Made by a program: the position numbers and the translations under genes. This document shows positions 7,279 through 16,440 of a DNA stretch of 16,440 nucleotides, in pieces. The stretch comes from Willaertia magna (Eukaryota > Heterolobosea > Eutetramitea > Acrasida > Naegleriidae). Under the pieces are notes generated by a model. The model saw only the letters and a program-made list of their open reading frames with translations, did no database searches and was not told the origin of the DNA. The stretch's first letter is position 1. Each line of letters opens with the position of its first letter. Where the stretch lies: NCBI GenBank assembly GCA_902984215.1, contig CADWAF010001427.1, forward strand, positions 1-16,440, read 5' to 3'.

Positions 7279-10200
7279 ATGACATTTGGTAGAAAAAAGA
7301 AAGGATCTATCAAACAAGATTTTCGAGAAATTGAAATATCTAGACCATCTAGTTTCAAATTAGTTCAACAATTTGCAGTAAATGACGAATCATCCTCATC
7401 CACAACAACAACTCCCACTCAACCATCATCAAACTTAACTTCTTCATTAAATAATAAAAATGATCATTCACTAGTACATACACGAGAACGTTCCATTTCA
7501 GCATCAGAATTAACGCAACATCATCAAGTTCCTCCTTTAGAGATTAGTAGTAGTAGATCTTTATCTTCTTCCGAATCTAATAATAATAATAGTAGTTCAA
7601 CAACAACGTTAGATAGTCTATTTATTCCTTCTTTAACTTCAGTTTTACTTCAAAGTGGTGATAAAATTCATCATAAAGCTAAATTTGCTCCTACCGAAGA
7701 ATTTATTGATGTTTCTTCTCCACTTACGAATAATAATAATAACGGTAATAACGGTGAAGAGGATGTTTTTGGCGGGAAAGAACAATCCGTAGATGAAGTT
7801 AATAGAATAAATAAAAAATTTGCTCAAATTTTAAAAAATAGAAATGTAAAGCCTAGTGGTAAGTTTTAAATTTTAATTTTAAAATATAATTTTATTTAAT
7901 AATGTAATTAATAATTTTAAAATAATTTAATGGTGTATTTAATAATGTATTTAAAAATTTTATTTTATACAAAAATTAACTTACAAAAATTAAAATAATT
8001 ATTAAAATTTATACAGAAATGGAATATATCATTAAAACGTGGACTATCACTCAAAAAATGACATTTATCAAAATGAACGAACAATTTTCCGAAAAGAAAG
8101 ATTCCATAAAAGAAAATGCTACAACAAATACTTCAAACACATCAAATACAATTTCAACAAAAATAACTAACGCAATAGATGACGTAAGAAACTATATTAA
8201 TCTCTTTAACGATAAATTACAAAAATATGAAACTATCATCATTTTATCTTCAAAACATTTACAATCTTTTTTAGATTTATTAAAAGAATTAGCTGTAAAT
8301 TTACGTACAAGAGATATAAGTTTTGTTATTGAATTTATTGATCAAGATGGTATAAATTTAATTTCTTCTTTTTTAATGAAAGTAAATCAATTATTTAAAG
8401 AAAAATTAGATAGAGCTAAAAAAAAGAAAAAGACAAATTTTAATAGTTGGAATAAAATTTTTTTACAATTAGAAATTCAACAACAATTTATTATTTGTTT
8501 TCATTCAATTGTAGATACAGATGAAGGAATGGAAGCTTTTATTAAAAGACCTGATATTATAAATCAATTTTTATTGATTTGTGATTTTGATGGATTTATT
8601 AATTTATTGATTGGTAATTCTGCAAAATTAAATCAAGTTCAACATGATTTAGCTACAAATATTAATAATAATAATAGTACAACACCTAGGATGGAATCTA
8701 TGGATGTTGGAAGTGAAGATGAACAATCTGATACATCTACAAGTTTACCTTCACCAAAAGCAGTAGGTGTCAGTAATCTAACAAATCAAAATCAAAAAAA
8801 GAAGATTGATAAAAAACAAGAAGAATTTATTTCACAATTATTAAATCAACAATCACATTTAATTATTAAAATTTTATTTTTATTAATTATTACAAGTTAT
8901 TTTAATGATTCTTCTTTTTGGATAGTTATAGAAGCTATAAATCATTATAAATTAGTTAAACGTGAAAAATATAGATTTCAAGAAATTATTCATTGTTTAG
9001 AATCAATATTTTATTATGATCATGAATTAGCAGCACATATTGTAATGTTTTTAAATTCTTTTCTTTATGCACAAAAGAATAGTAGTTTATCTTCACATAT
9101 ACATAGAGAATATATAAATATGGGTTTAAAACAATTTATTGATTGTATTAGATTAGATGAAATTACAAATGAGAAATTAGTTACACAATGTAATATGTTT
9201 TTAAATTATGAAAATAATGAAAAGAAATTAATAGATGAAATTTTAAATAATGAAGAATTAACAACTACTTTAAAAGGAAATAATAGTAATGGTCACATTC
9301 ATGGCAATAATGATGATTTCTTAAGAGATCCAATTGAAATTGCTAAAATTATGAAAGTAAAATTAAGTGATTCAATTAGTGCAAATAGTAGTATGAATAA
9401 TGTTTTAAAATTATTATTACATTTAGCAATGAATAAAGATAAAGATAAAATGGAAAAGAATTGGAATACTTTAGAAAAGATGATTTCACAAACAGTTTCA
9501 ACAAATTCAAATGATATTATTGATATTGATTCAGGTGTAGATGAAGAGATTAGAATACAAAAAATTAAATTAGAATCTACAGTTGATATGCAAAGAGAAA
9601 ATATTAGACAATTAGAAAAGGAAAGAACTAAAACGATTGAATTATTAAAGAAAATTACAGATTCTTTAAATAGAGAAACTGATGTTAAAGTTGATCCATT
9701 AGATTCTTTACAACAAGATGATTTTCCTATTTTAGCTGAATTAACTAATTTTGCAAGAAATACTTTAAACCCAAAAATTCATCATTTAAAAGAACATGGT
9801 GGCGGTAGTGACAATAATAATAAGAAGAGTAAGAATAAGAAATCTCCTAGAGTTAGTGAAGATTCAAATAATAATAATAAGGTACCACATTCACGTCAAG
9901 GAAGTATACCAAGTGTGTCTGGTATTGTAGCTGAAACTGGTTCTGGAAATACACCCCATCATGTAAATGTCAATCCATCACCTGTTATGAATGGTGGAAT
10001 GAAAAAACCTCCACCACCAAAAGGTCCACCTCCAGGTTTTGTTAATGTTAAGAATTTACCTGCAGGTGCTGTTTTAATTCATCAAAGTTTAGCACCTAAG
10101 GGAGTTTCCTTAATCCCTCCTCCAAAAGATGCATTCCTTCCACCTGGTTATGTTTTAGTTCCAGCCAATAGTTTAGCATCATCTAGTTCAGTTGGTAATG

Positions 10201-11927
10201 GCACTGGCACTGGAACGGGCACAGGAAATGGTACGGGAACTGGCAGTGGTAATGGCCTTGGACCTGGCTTGGGACCTGGTTTAGGTGGTAACGGTACAGG
10301 CACAGGTACTGGAACCGGTAATGGCACGGGAACGGGAACCGGTAACGGTACAGGAAATGGTACGGGAACAGGCACTGGAGGAGATAATAACGCTCTTGTT
10401 CCACCACCTCCAATAAAAACAGAAGAACCAAAGAAAGAAGAAGAAAAGAAAGTTGAAGAAAAGAAAGAAGAACCACCAAAAACTATTCCACCACCTCCAC
10501 TTACAGCCACAAACATTCCATTACCTCCACCAATTGGAGGATCAATACCATTACCTCCAGGTGGTGGTGGAAATGTACCTGCACCTCCAGGATTATTTGG
10601 TGGATTTATGAAATCTAAATTACCTAAATTACCAGAATTAAAAGCAACAAAAGAAACTAAAAAGGTTCATATAGGAAATGAAAGAATAAATAATAAAGAT
10701 ATTGAAAAGACAGGATGGATTAAAATGATTGACAGTAATGCAACAGAAATTAGTAATTTATTTGATAAAAAATTATTTGAAGAAAACTTTACAAAGAAAG
10801 AATTATCTACATTACCAAATCAAGGTAAAGAAACAAAAGATGAAGTTGTTACATTCTTAGATGCTAAAGTATCATATAATATATCTTTATTATTAGGATT
10901 TTTAAAGATGGGTGAAAGAGAGATACGTAAATATGTGATTGAGTTAAATGATAGTGCATTAGGTAAACAAACAATTCATCAATTAAAAGATTTATGCCCA
11001 GATGAAGAGAAATTAAAAGAAATTGAAGGATTTATTCATAAAGGAAATGGTTCATTAGAATTATTACAAGAAGCAGATAGATTATTTTATACAATGAAAG
11101 ATATACCACGTTTAAAACAAAGATTTACATGTTGGTCTGCACAATTATATTTTGAATCAACTATTCGATCTGTTGAACCAGATTTACAATCTTGTATGGT
11201 TGCTTGTAATCGTATTATTGAATCTGATAGTTTATCTAAAATGTTTACATTATTAATTACAATTATAAATTTCTTAAATAGACCAAAATTAGAAAAAGAT
11301 AAAATTTATGGTTTTAAAGTTAGTTTCTTAATGAGATTAGCTGATATTAAATCAAGTGTAGATTCTTCAAGAAGTATTTTAGATTTTGTATGTGAATTTT
11401 GTTTATCAAAACAAGAAAATTTAATTCCAAATTTAGCAAAACAATTATATGATCAATTAGAAGTATCTTCACGTATTGAATTACCTGAAGTTAAAAAAGA
11501 AATTGGTAGATTACAAGAATGTTTAAATACAATCTCTTCTGAATTACAAGTTTTTAAAAAGGAAAAGGCTAAATTCACTCACGATAAATTCCCAGAACAT
11601 TTAACTAAATTTTATGAAGAAGCTCAAGTTGAGATGAAAAAAGTTTTACAAACTCAAGAAAAATTAGAATCTAAATTAAAACAATTAGCTTTATTCTTTG
11701 GTGAAAAGGAAAAGGATATTTTAGATCAACCACATGTTTTCTTTCAAAATGTTTTTGATTTTGTAAAGTGGATGAAAAATACTTTTGTAAGAATGAAAGA
11801 AGAAATGGAAAAATCTAAAGATGAACAATTAAAAAAGGAATTAAAGAATTTTTTACAAAATAAGAGAACACAAGGTAATTTAGCTTTAATTGGTGATTCT
11901 GTTGCAAAAGGAAATTTTAAAAAGTAA
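7279..11927 (+). CDS. Diaphanous-type formin (GBD/FH3-FH1-FH2), 2 exons
   Basis: Exons 7279-7858 and 8017-11927 join in phase 1 (the split codon is Glu194) to give 1,496 residues. Formins nucleate and elongate unbranched actin filaments under Rho-GTPase control. Residues 1-160 are a Ser/Asn-rich head with an RERSIS phosphosite-like motif. A GTPase-binding/FH3-like helical region spans about 165-600. A coiled coil lies near 700-750. FH1 is about 855-1055, with [13 protein letters not shown] and later Pro clusters around a 63-residue Gly-Thr-Gly-Asn repeat (920-982). FH2 is about 1060-1460, with the lasso Trp (W1094), the INFLN equivalent of the usual GN-Y-(M/L)-N motif (1277-1281) and YGFKVSFL with K1294. 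No convincing DAD is visible in the short C-terminus. Starting at the ATG just after the acceptor (8019) would lose the head and split the GTPase-binding region. Confidence 0.93.
7859..8016 (+). other. Formin intron (158 nt)
   Basis: GTAAGT donor and ATACAG acceptor, very AT-rich, phase 1. Retaining it gives a stop two residues after the donor. Removal joins ...[13 protein letters not shown], a natural GTPase-binding helix sequence. Confidence 0.88.
10194..10382 (+). repeat. Thr-Gly / Asn-Gly repeat in formin FH1
   Basis: About 63 residues alternate Gly with Thr, Asn or Ser, with a [12 protein letters not shown] core. The codons are synonymously mixed (GGC, GGA, GGT; ACT, ACG, ACA) and the stretch is far richer in G+C than its surroundings. 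It sits between the two Pro-rich parts of FH1 and looks like a flexible spacer. Confidence 0.85.
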
Positions 11928-11935
11928 TTTTTGTA

Positions 11936-11941
11936 AATAAA
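11936..11941 (+). terminator. Poly(A) signal of the formin gene
   Basis: AATAAA occurs 8 bases after the TAA stop codon of the formin. The T-rich run that follows fits a compact 3' end. The next gene's ATG is only 157 bp away. Confidence 0.5.
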
Positions 11942-12097
11942 ACGAGTTGACTTTTTTTGAATTGTTGTTTCTAACAAGCATTGATAGCAATAATAGCTGT
12001 TGATTTAGGTTGTGATTCACTACTGAAATCTGGATGCTCATCTCCTTATCTAGGGATTTTCACTTGTCAATTAAAATCAAAAAAAAATAAAAAAAAA

Positions 12098-15000
12098 ATG
12101 GAATACACAAAGTGAGTATCATTTTCACCATTAATTGTTAAAAAAATCACTTTCTATCCAATTTAATTGATTATTATATATAACAATAACAATTAACTTT
12201 TATCATAATTATAATAAAAATGTAATAAAAAAAATAGGGTTCGAGTGACATTTGATTTTGATGGCATGGTAGATGGTGAATTATCCGCCAAACAAGATGA
12301 AATCCTACAATTAATGGCAACTTATGATGATGGTTGGTCTTATTTACGTAGAGAAGAAACTGGTGAAGAAGGATTAATGCCCACTGATTATTTTGAAATG
12401 ATAGAAGATCCACAACAATCAACACCTCAAATTGATATCGCAACAACAACAACTAGTTCTTATTCTCCGGTATCAACAAGTGTATCTACACCTACTAATG
12501 TAGATGATAGTAGTAGTGGTGGTGGAATTAAAATTAAAAGAAAGGATGTAGTGTCAGTTAATTTTGGTAATTATAAAACACCTACTGGCCCTCCTGTAAG
12601 TTTTTATTTAATTTTTATTTAATTTTAATTTATTTATTTAATTAATTTAATTTTAACAAATTTTTAACAATTTTTAAAAATTATTTTTTAAAAAACATAA
12701 ATTACGGAACTTAACAGAAATACAACAAGAATGAAGCCATTAAAATTTTAATGGTTCAAATGAATAGAGCTTTAAAACGTAAAAAATTAAAAGATTTTTT
12801 CAATACCACCAAAGAATATAAGCCTTTAAAAAAACGTAATGAACTCATTCGTGAATTTGTCCAAACGGAAGAATCCTATGTCGGTTCCTTACGGTTATTC
12901 GTTAATACTTTTGCGAAACCCGTAAAACAAAATACCAATTTACTTTCCGAAAAGAAGGCAAAAATAATCTTTTCAAATATTGAACAAATTTTGGGTATTA
13001 ATGAAATGTTATATGCATCCATCACTGCAGCAATGTTAAAATGGCCAAATAAGAATGAATTTGGTGAAACTATAAACAAAATGATGCCTTTCTTTAAATC
13101 TTATGTTAGTTTTATAAATAATTATGATAATGCTTTTGATATGTTAGAACATACAGAAAAAAAGAAGGGAAAGTTTTATAATTTTTTACAAGAAGAATAT
13201 GCTAAATTACCACCAAATAGTCATAAATTAAATTCTTTATTAATTATGCCTGTACAAAGAATACCAAGATATAAAATGTTAATTGAATCAATTTTACAAA
13301 ATACACCACAAGATCATGTAGAATATAAACATTTTGAAAGTGCTTTACAAAATATTTCAGATATTGCTAAATTTGTAAATGAAAGAAAAAGACAAGAAGA
13401 TGATAATAATGTAATTTATACAGAATTAAAAAAGTCATTAAAAAATACATATAAATCACTTGTCAAACCAACAAGAAGATTTATTAAAGAATATAGTTTT
13501 AAATTAAAAATTAAAGATTCAAAAGATAAAGATGATTTTCGTGGATTTATTTTTAGTGATGTTTTAATTTTATGTCAAGAACAAAATAAGAGTTCTTTAT
13601 TTAAAAAACAAAATGTTTATTTTATGTTTTTTAGTTTTACAAAAGTTTTAAAATCTACAACTTCAAATGAAATACCAATAAGATATTTAACAAATGGTAA
13701 AGAAATTGATTTTACATTATTTACAACAAATGAAGAAGATTGTAAAAATTTAATTGAATTATTTAATGAAAGAATTAATAGTATTGCAGAATCACAATCT
13801 TATAAAAATTTAAAATTAGATAAAGATTCATTTTCTGTTGGAAGTGAAAGAATACAATTCGCAGAGAAACGTAATGAAGCAATTGATGTAATTGATAAAG
13901 ATTTTAAGAATTATCAATTAGTTGAAAAGAAATTAAAGAAATTAGATCAATCATTATTACAACATGAACAAGAATTAAGAAGATTAGTTGAAACAATTGC
14001 AAAAGAAAAGGAAGAAAAGAAATTAACAATTAAAGAATTAGAAAATATTGAAAGTGAACAAAATGATTATCAAAATCAATTAAAGAAATATTTAGATGAA
14101 GTTAAATCAAGAGATGAAATTTTATATGATAGTTTATTAAGAAATGAAGATGAAGATTTTAATATTGTTTTTGGTGAAAGTACTTGTCATCAATTAGATT
14201 TAAATGTTATTTTAAAGAATATGAAATTAGTTAATAATAGATATACTCAAACAAGTTCTTCTATTCCACATTTAGATTTAGATGGAATACAAAAAGAAAT
14301 ACAAAGAGTTGATTCACAACAAAATAATAGATTGTCAATGTCAAATATTGATACTGATAGTTCTTCATCTGATTTATCTACACCTACTTCAAGTTTTAGT
14401 GATTTAACAAGTAATTCAACTATTTTTAATGATAGTTTTAGTAATCTTACAACCTCTTCTGGTCACGCTTCTTTACCAAAAAAGATTTTACCTCCACCAA
14501 TGAAACAAATGGGAACGCCAACAACAAGTGGAAATAATAATTCAGCAATTCATGAACAACATCATCAAAAGAGACCTACTCCACCTCCTAGACCTACTGG
14601 TTTAGATTTAAAGAATAGACCTCAACCTAAACCTCCAGTTAGAAGTCCAGTTGAACAAAATACAGTTATTGTCACAAATTCAACAAAGACAGTTTTACCA
14701 CCACCTAAATTAAATATTAGTTCTGTTACAAGTAATAATGATAATAATTCATCAAACACTCCACCTATTGTTCCACCAAAAGGAAGTTTATCTCCAAGAG
14801 TAAAACCTAATTTACCAACTCCTCCAAAAAGTAATGATAATAGTCCAACATTAGTGAAAACAACGTCACCTTTAGTTAAAAATCCACCAACTACTACTTT
14901 TAACAACAATACTTCTAACAATAATACAACTACATCATCTCCTGTTGTAAAGAGTAGTGTTACTGCAAACAATAGTTTTAAAACTAATGATAGTAATACT

Positions 15001-15414
15001 TCATCCACTACTGTAACCACAAACAAAACAAACACCACAACTGGAGCAGGAAATAGTGTAAGTTCAAGAATTGCTTCAATGCAAAATAAGCTTGGCTCAA
15101 GTATCAATCCAACTAATGGAGGTAGCTCTACCAGTACTTCAAATAATAATACTAACAACACTTCTGGAACAACAACAGCAACTACAACAACTAATGGAGG
15201 AGTTAAACATTGGAAACAATCAATTGTGACTAAAGGAACAGGTAATGATAACAGCAGCACCACTACTACAAAAACTACAACTACTCCAACACCACCAAAG
15301 AAAACAACACCAGTTCCACCACAAAAACCAACAGTGGAAAATACTACTACTATTGGAAATAATAGTTTTAAGATAAAACCACCATCCACTCCACCTCCAA
15401 CAACAAAGAAATAG
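12098..15414 (+). CDS. SH3-DH-PH Rho guanine-nucleotide exchange factor, 3 exons
   Basis: Exons 12098-12111, 12238-12595 and 12718-15414 join in phases 2 and 0 to give 1,022 residues. The SH3 domain is residues about 4-60: FDFDG, the acidic RT loop, W38, and GLMPTDY with P53 and Y56. A basic helical stretch at 125-160 precedes the DH domain (about 165-348), whose third conserved region LLIMPVQRIPRYKMLI (298-313) is canonical. The PH domain follows (about 375-480), then a coiled coil (about 495-595) and a long Ser/Thr/Asn/Pro-rich tail with SH3-ligand motifs such as PTPPPRPTG from 744. DH domains load Rho-family GTPases with GTP at membranes. The tail's PxxP motifs could bind its own SH3 and hold it inactive (inference). 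The tiny first exon is needed because the next in-frame ATG is inside the SH3 fold. Confidence 0.9.
12112..12237 (+). other. Rho GEF intron 1 (126 nt)
   Basis: GTGAGT donor after the 14-nt coding exon and AAATAG acceptor, phase 2. The joined reading MEYTKVRVTFDFDG restores the first strand of the SH3 domain. Almost entirely A/T. Confidence 0.8.
12596..12717 (+). other. Rho GEF intron 2 (122 nt)
   Basis: GTAAGT donor after ...TPTGPP and TTAACAG acceptor, phase 0. Retention gives a stop within nine codons. Removal continues directly into KYNKNEAIKIL and the DH domain. Confidence 0.85.
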
Positions 15415-15428
15415 CTTTAAATGCTTTT

Positions 15429-15434
15429 AATAAA
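15429..15434 (+). terminator. Poly(A) signal of the Rho GEF gene
   Basis: AATAAA occurs 14 bases after the TAG stop. A second AATAAA lies near 15490. Either may serve. Confidence 0.5.
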
Positions 15435-15676
15435 TTGATCTATTTTGTATATTATTTTTTTAAATAAGGTATGATATTTATTTTTACAATAAATAATTAT
15501 TATAACGATGTGAAATTTGAATTATTGTAATCCTCATTATTAAGTTAAATAATCAAATTGCAGTTTTCAATACGATTCGTTTAAGCTTTACAATGAAAAC
15601 AGTTCTAATCCTTTTAAAAGGATAAAAACGACGATTATAAGGCAGTCATTATAATTTTATAACAATCAATTTCCCC

Positions 15677-15683
15677 TATAAAT
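15677..15683 (+). promoter_or_regulatory. TATA box of the cationic peptide gene
   Basis: TATAAAT lies 60 bp before the start codon, preceded by CCCC, which makes it stand out in AT-rich DNA. The distance leaves room for a start site and a short leader. Confidence 0.55.
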
Positions 15684-15743
15684 TAGTGGCCACTTTATAC
15701 CTGTAAATATCATCATTATCTTCAAAAAAAACACATCAAAACA

Positions 15744-16028
15744 ATGAAAATCTTTTTATCTGTTTTATTAATTGCATTATTCGCAACTGTTTTTGTCTCT
15801 GCACAACAATTTGGTTTCAGAGCAAGAGCTCCAGTAGCACCTGGTAAAAGATATACACACCCAACAGTTGAATCTGATAAGTTCTTTAAGAGTTTATTAA
15901 AGGTTGTTAAACAAGTTGGCAAAGGTGCAATTAAATCATACGTTAATCGACACTTTGGTGCAGAAGTTGAATCTGATTTAGACCTACTGTTAATACTACT
16001 GTCACTTCTCGAAAAAGAAAGGGATTAA
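15744..16028 (+). CDS. Secreted cationic peptide precursor, first readable part
   Basis: An ORF of 94 residues. Residues 1-20 (MKIFLSVLLIALFATVFVSA) are a clear signal peptide, with cleavage expected before QQ at 21-22. GKR at about 34-36 is a dibasic site that could release the mature part. Residues about 45-69 (KFFKSLLKVVKQVGKGA, then IKSYVNRHF) form a Lys-rich amphipathic helix, followed by an acidic AEVESD. In style this resembles linear antimicrobial peptides such as piscidin/pleurocidin (FFKK...VGK...). Homology is not claimed. The last 16 residues (from about 15978) are a Leu-rich run that looks like out-of-frame reading, because coding sequence continues in another frame. Function as a host-defence or bacteria-killing peptide is inference. 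Confidence 0.72.
   Translation: MKIFLSVLLIALFATVFVSAQQFGFRARAPVAPGKRYTHPTVESDKFFKSLLKVVKQVGKGAIKSYVNRHFGAEVESDLDLLLILLSLLEKERD
15876..15977 (+). repeat. Internal repeat, copy 1 (34 codons)
   Basis: Starts DKFFKSLLKVVKQVGKG and ends EVESD. It matches copy 2 at 28 of 34 residues. 12 of the 18 codon differences are synonymous. Confidence 0.85.
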
Positions 16029-16438
16029 ACAAGTTAAGAAAACTTTACAAATTATATAAATTAGCAAAGAAATTAAGAAAGCAAAGAAAAGAAAAGGAAC
16101 AATCAGATAAATTCTTCAAGAAATTATTTAAAGTTGTCAAACAAGTTGGTAAGGGAGCAATTAAGTCATATGTCAACCAACATTTTGATGAAGAAGTTGA
16201 AGCAGATTTTAAATTAGGTAAATTATTAAAGAAAGTTGGTAAAGTTGGATTAAAGTTAGGTAAAGCATACTTAAGAACTCAAGGTATTCCATTAGAAGAT
16301 GCAGTTGTTAAAAGAGCTGGACCAAGAAGACATAGAGGATTAAAAAGAGAAAGAAGCTACATACATCGTAGAGGACAAAGAAAATCACCAAGAGGTCAAA
16401 GAAAACAATCTGGTAAGAGAGGGATGAACGAATTTTAA
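15978..16438 (+). pseudogene. Downstream part of the cationic peptide precursor, in a shifted frame
   Basis: From about 15977 the frame with codons starting at 15980 is open to a TAA at 16436-16438 but has no upstream ATG, so it can only be expressed as a continuation of the signal-peptide ORF. It encodes a Lys/Arg/Leu-rich region, a second copy of the helical unit (16106-16207), a further basic amphipathic run (KLGKLLKKVGKVGLKLGK) and a very Arg-rich end with several dibasic sites (VVKR, GLKR, SGKRG). The break relative to the first part is a one-base offset. At the end of the first unit the sequence has three Ts where the second unit has four. It may be a sequencing or assembly error, a true frameshift mutation, or recoding. 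A short intron is less likely, because no GTAAGT donor is present. Confidence 0.6.
16106..16207 (+). repeat. Internal repeat, copy 2 (34 codons)
   Basis: Starts DKFFKKLFKVVKQVGKG and ends EVEAD, 230 bases downstream of copy 1 and in a different frame of the raw sequence. It is an old duplication under protein-level constraint. Confidence 0.85.
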
Positions 16439-16440
16439 TT

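Larger units (their letters stand above)
15415..15743 (+). promoter_or_regulatory. 3' end of Rho GEF gene and promoter of the cationic peptide gene
   Basis: In order, these 329 bp hold poly(A) signals, a 16-bp perfect palindrome at 15608-15623 (ATCCTTTTAAAAGGAT), a TATA box (TATAAAT, 15677-15683) and directly after it a 10-bp palindrome AGTGGCCACT (15685-15694). An A-rich leader precedes the ATG at 15744. No gene was seen in it. Confidence 0.6.

Noticed and set aside
7859..8016. Separate formin gene starting at the ATG at 8019
   Set aside because: The ATG directly follows a good acceptor, and splicing to the upstream exon keeps the frame and completes the GTPase-binding helix.
10148..10516. 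Long open frames on the minus strand opposite the formin FH1 repeat (Val-Pro repeats)
   Set aside because: They are the mirror of the Gly-Thr repeat and Pro codons in a verified formin frame; no separate coding signal.
12720..12800. IQ calmodulin-binding motif before the DH domain
   Set aside because: The VQMNRALKRKK stretch has the Arg one position off the IQxxxR pattern; only a basic helix can be claimed.
14622..15389. 255-codon open frame on the minus strand opposite the Rho GEF tail
   Set aside because: Val/Leu-rich text produced by antisense reading of AAC/ACA/CCA-type codons; the plus strand frame continues the GEF.
15970..15985. Programmed -1 frameshift slippery heptamer at the break in the peptide gene
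   Set aside because: The GATTTAGAC context does not fit X XXY YYZ in the zero frame, and I saw no obvious downstream stem; recoding is kept only as an open option.
1..16440. CRISPR arrays, insertion sequences, tRNA or rRNA genes
   Set aside because: None seen; repeats present are coding or homopolymeric, and the genes have eukaryotic introns.

Overview
The window reads as nuclear DNA from an AT-rich protist with ordinary spliceosomal introns (GTAAGT or GTGAGT donors, AG acceptors), A-rich translation starts and AATAAA signals close behind stop codons. Leu is written almost only as TTA in most genes, pure AAT runs encode poly-Asn, and a formin lies beside a Rho GEF. One encoded protein carries a classical mitochondrial presequence. 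A social or solitary amoeba of the dictyostelid type is the best guess. Another AT-rich amoeba is possible, because no ribosomal or marker gene is present to settle it.

Layout, left to right. (1) Positions 1-3153, minus: a protein kinase cut by the left edge, with an N-terminal P-loop-like motif and a long Asn/Ser-rich linker. (2) A 271-bp divergent promoter region holding a 16-bp palindrome with an E2F-like core. (3) Positions 3425-5791, plus: a five-exon, 729-residue coiled-coil protein with a Lys-rich tail. (4) Positions 5796-6860, minus: an unrecognised mitochondrial membrane protein, meeting gene 3 tail-to-tail with 4 bp between the stops. (5) A 418-bp divergent intergenic region. (6) Positions 7279-11927, plus: a two-exon, 1,496-residue Diaphanous-type formin with an odd Thr-Gly repeat in FH1. 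(7) Positions 12098-15414, plus: a three-exon, 1,022-residue SH3-DH-PH Rho guanine-nucleotide exchange factor. (8) Positions 15744-16438, plus: a secreted, highly cationic peptide precursor with an internal duplication, whose reading frame breaks at about 15978.

How they work together. The formin and the Rho GEF form a plausible functional pair: the GEF charges Rho-family GTPases, and the formin is a GTPase-controlled actin nucleator. The other genes look independent. The most novel item is the last gene. It has a signal peptide and two copies of an amphipathic, Lys-rich helix that resemble linear antimicrobial peptides in style, a clear TATA box and palindromic upstream elements, and a frame break that is either a sequence error, a real mutation or recoding.

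All splice junctions were inferred by reading frame and splice consensus; none was tested against transcripts.
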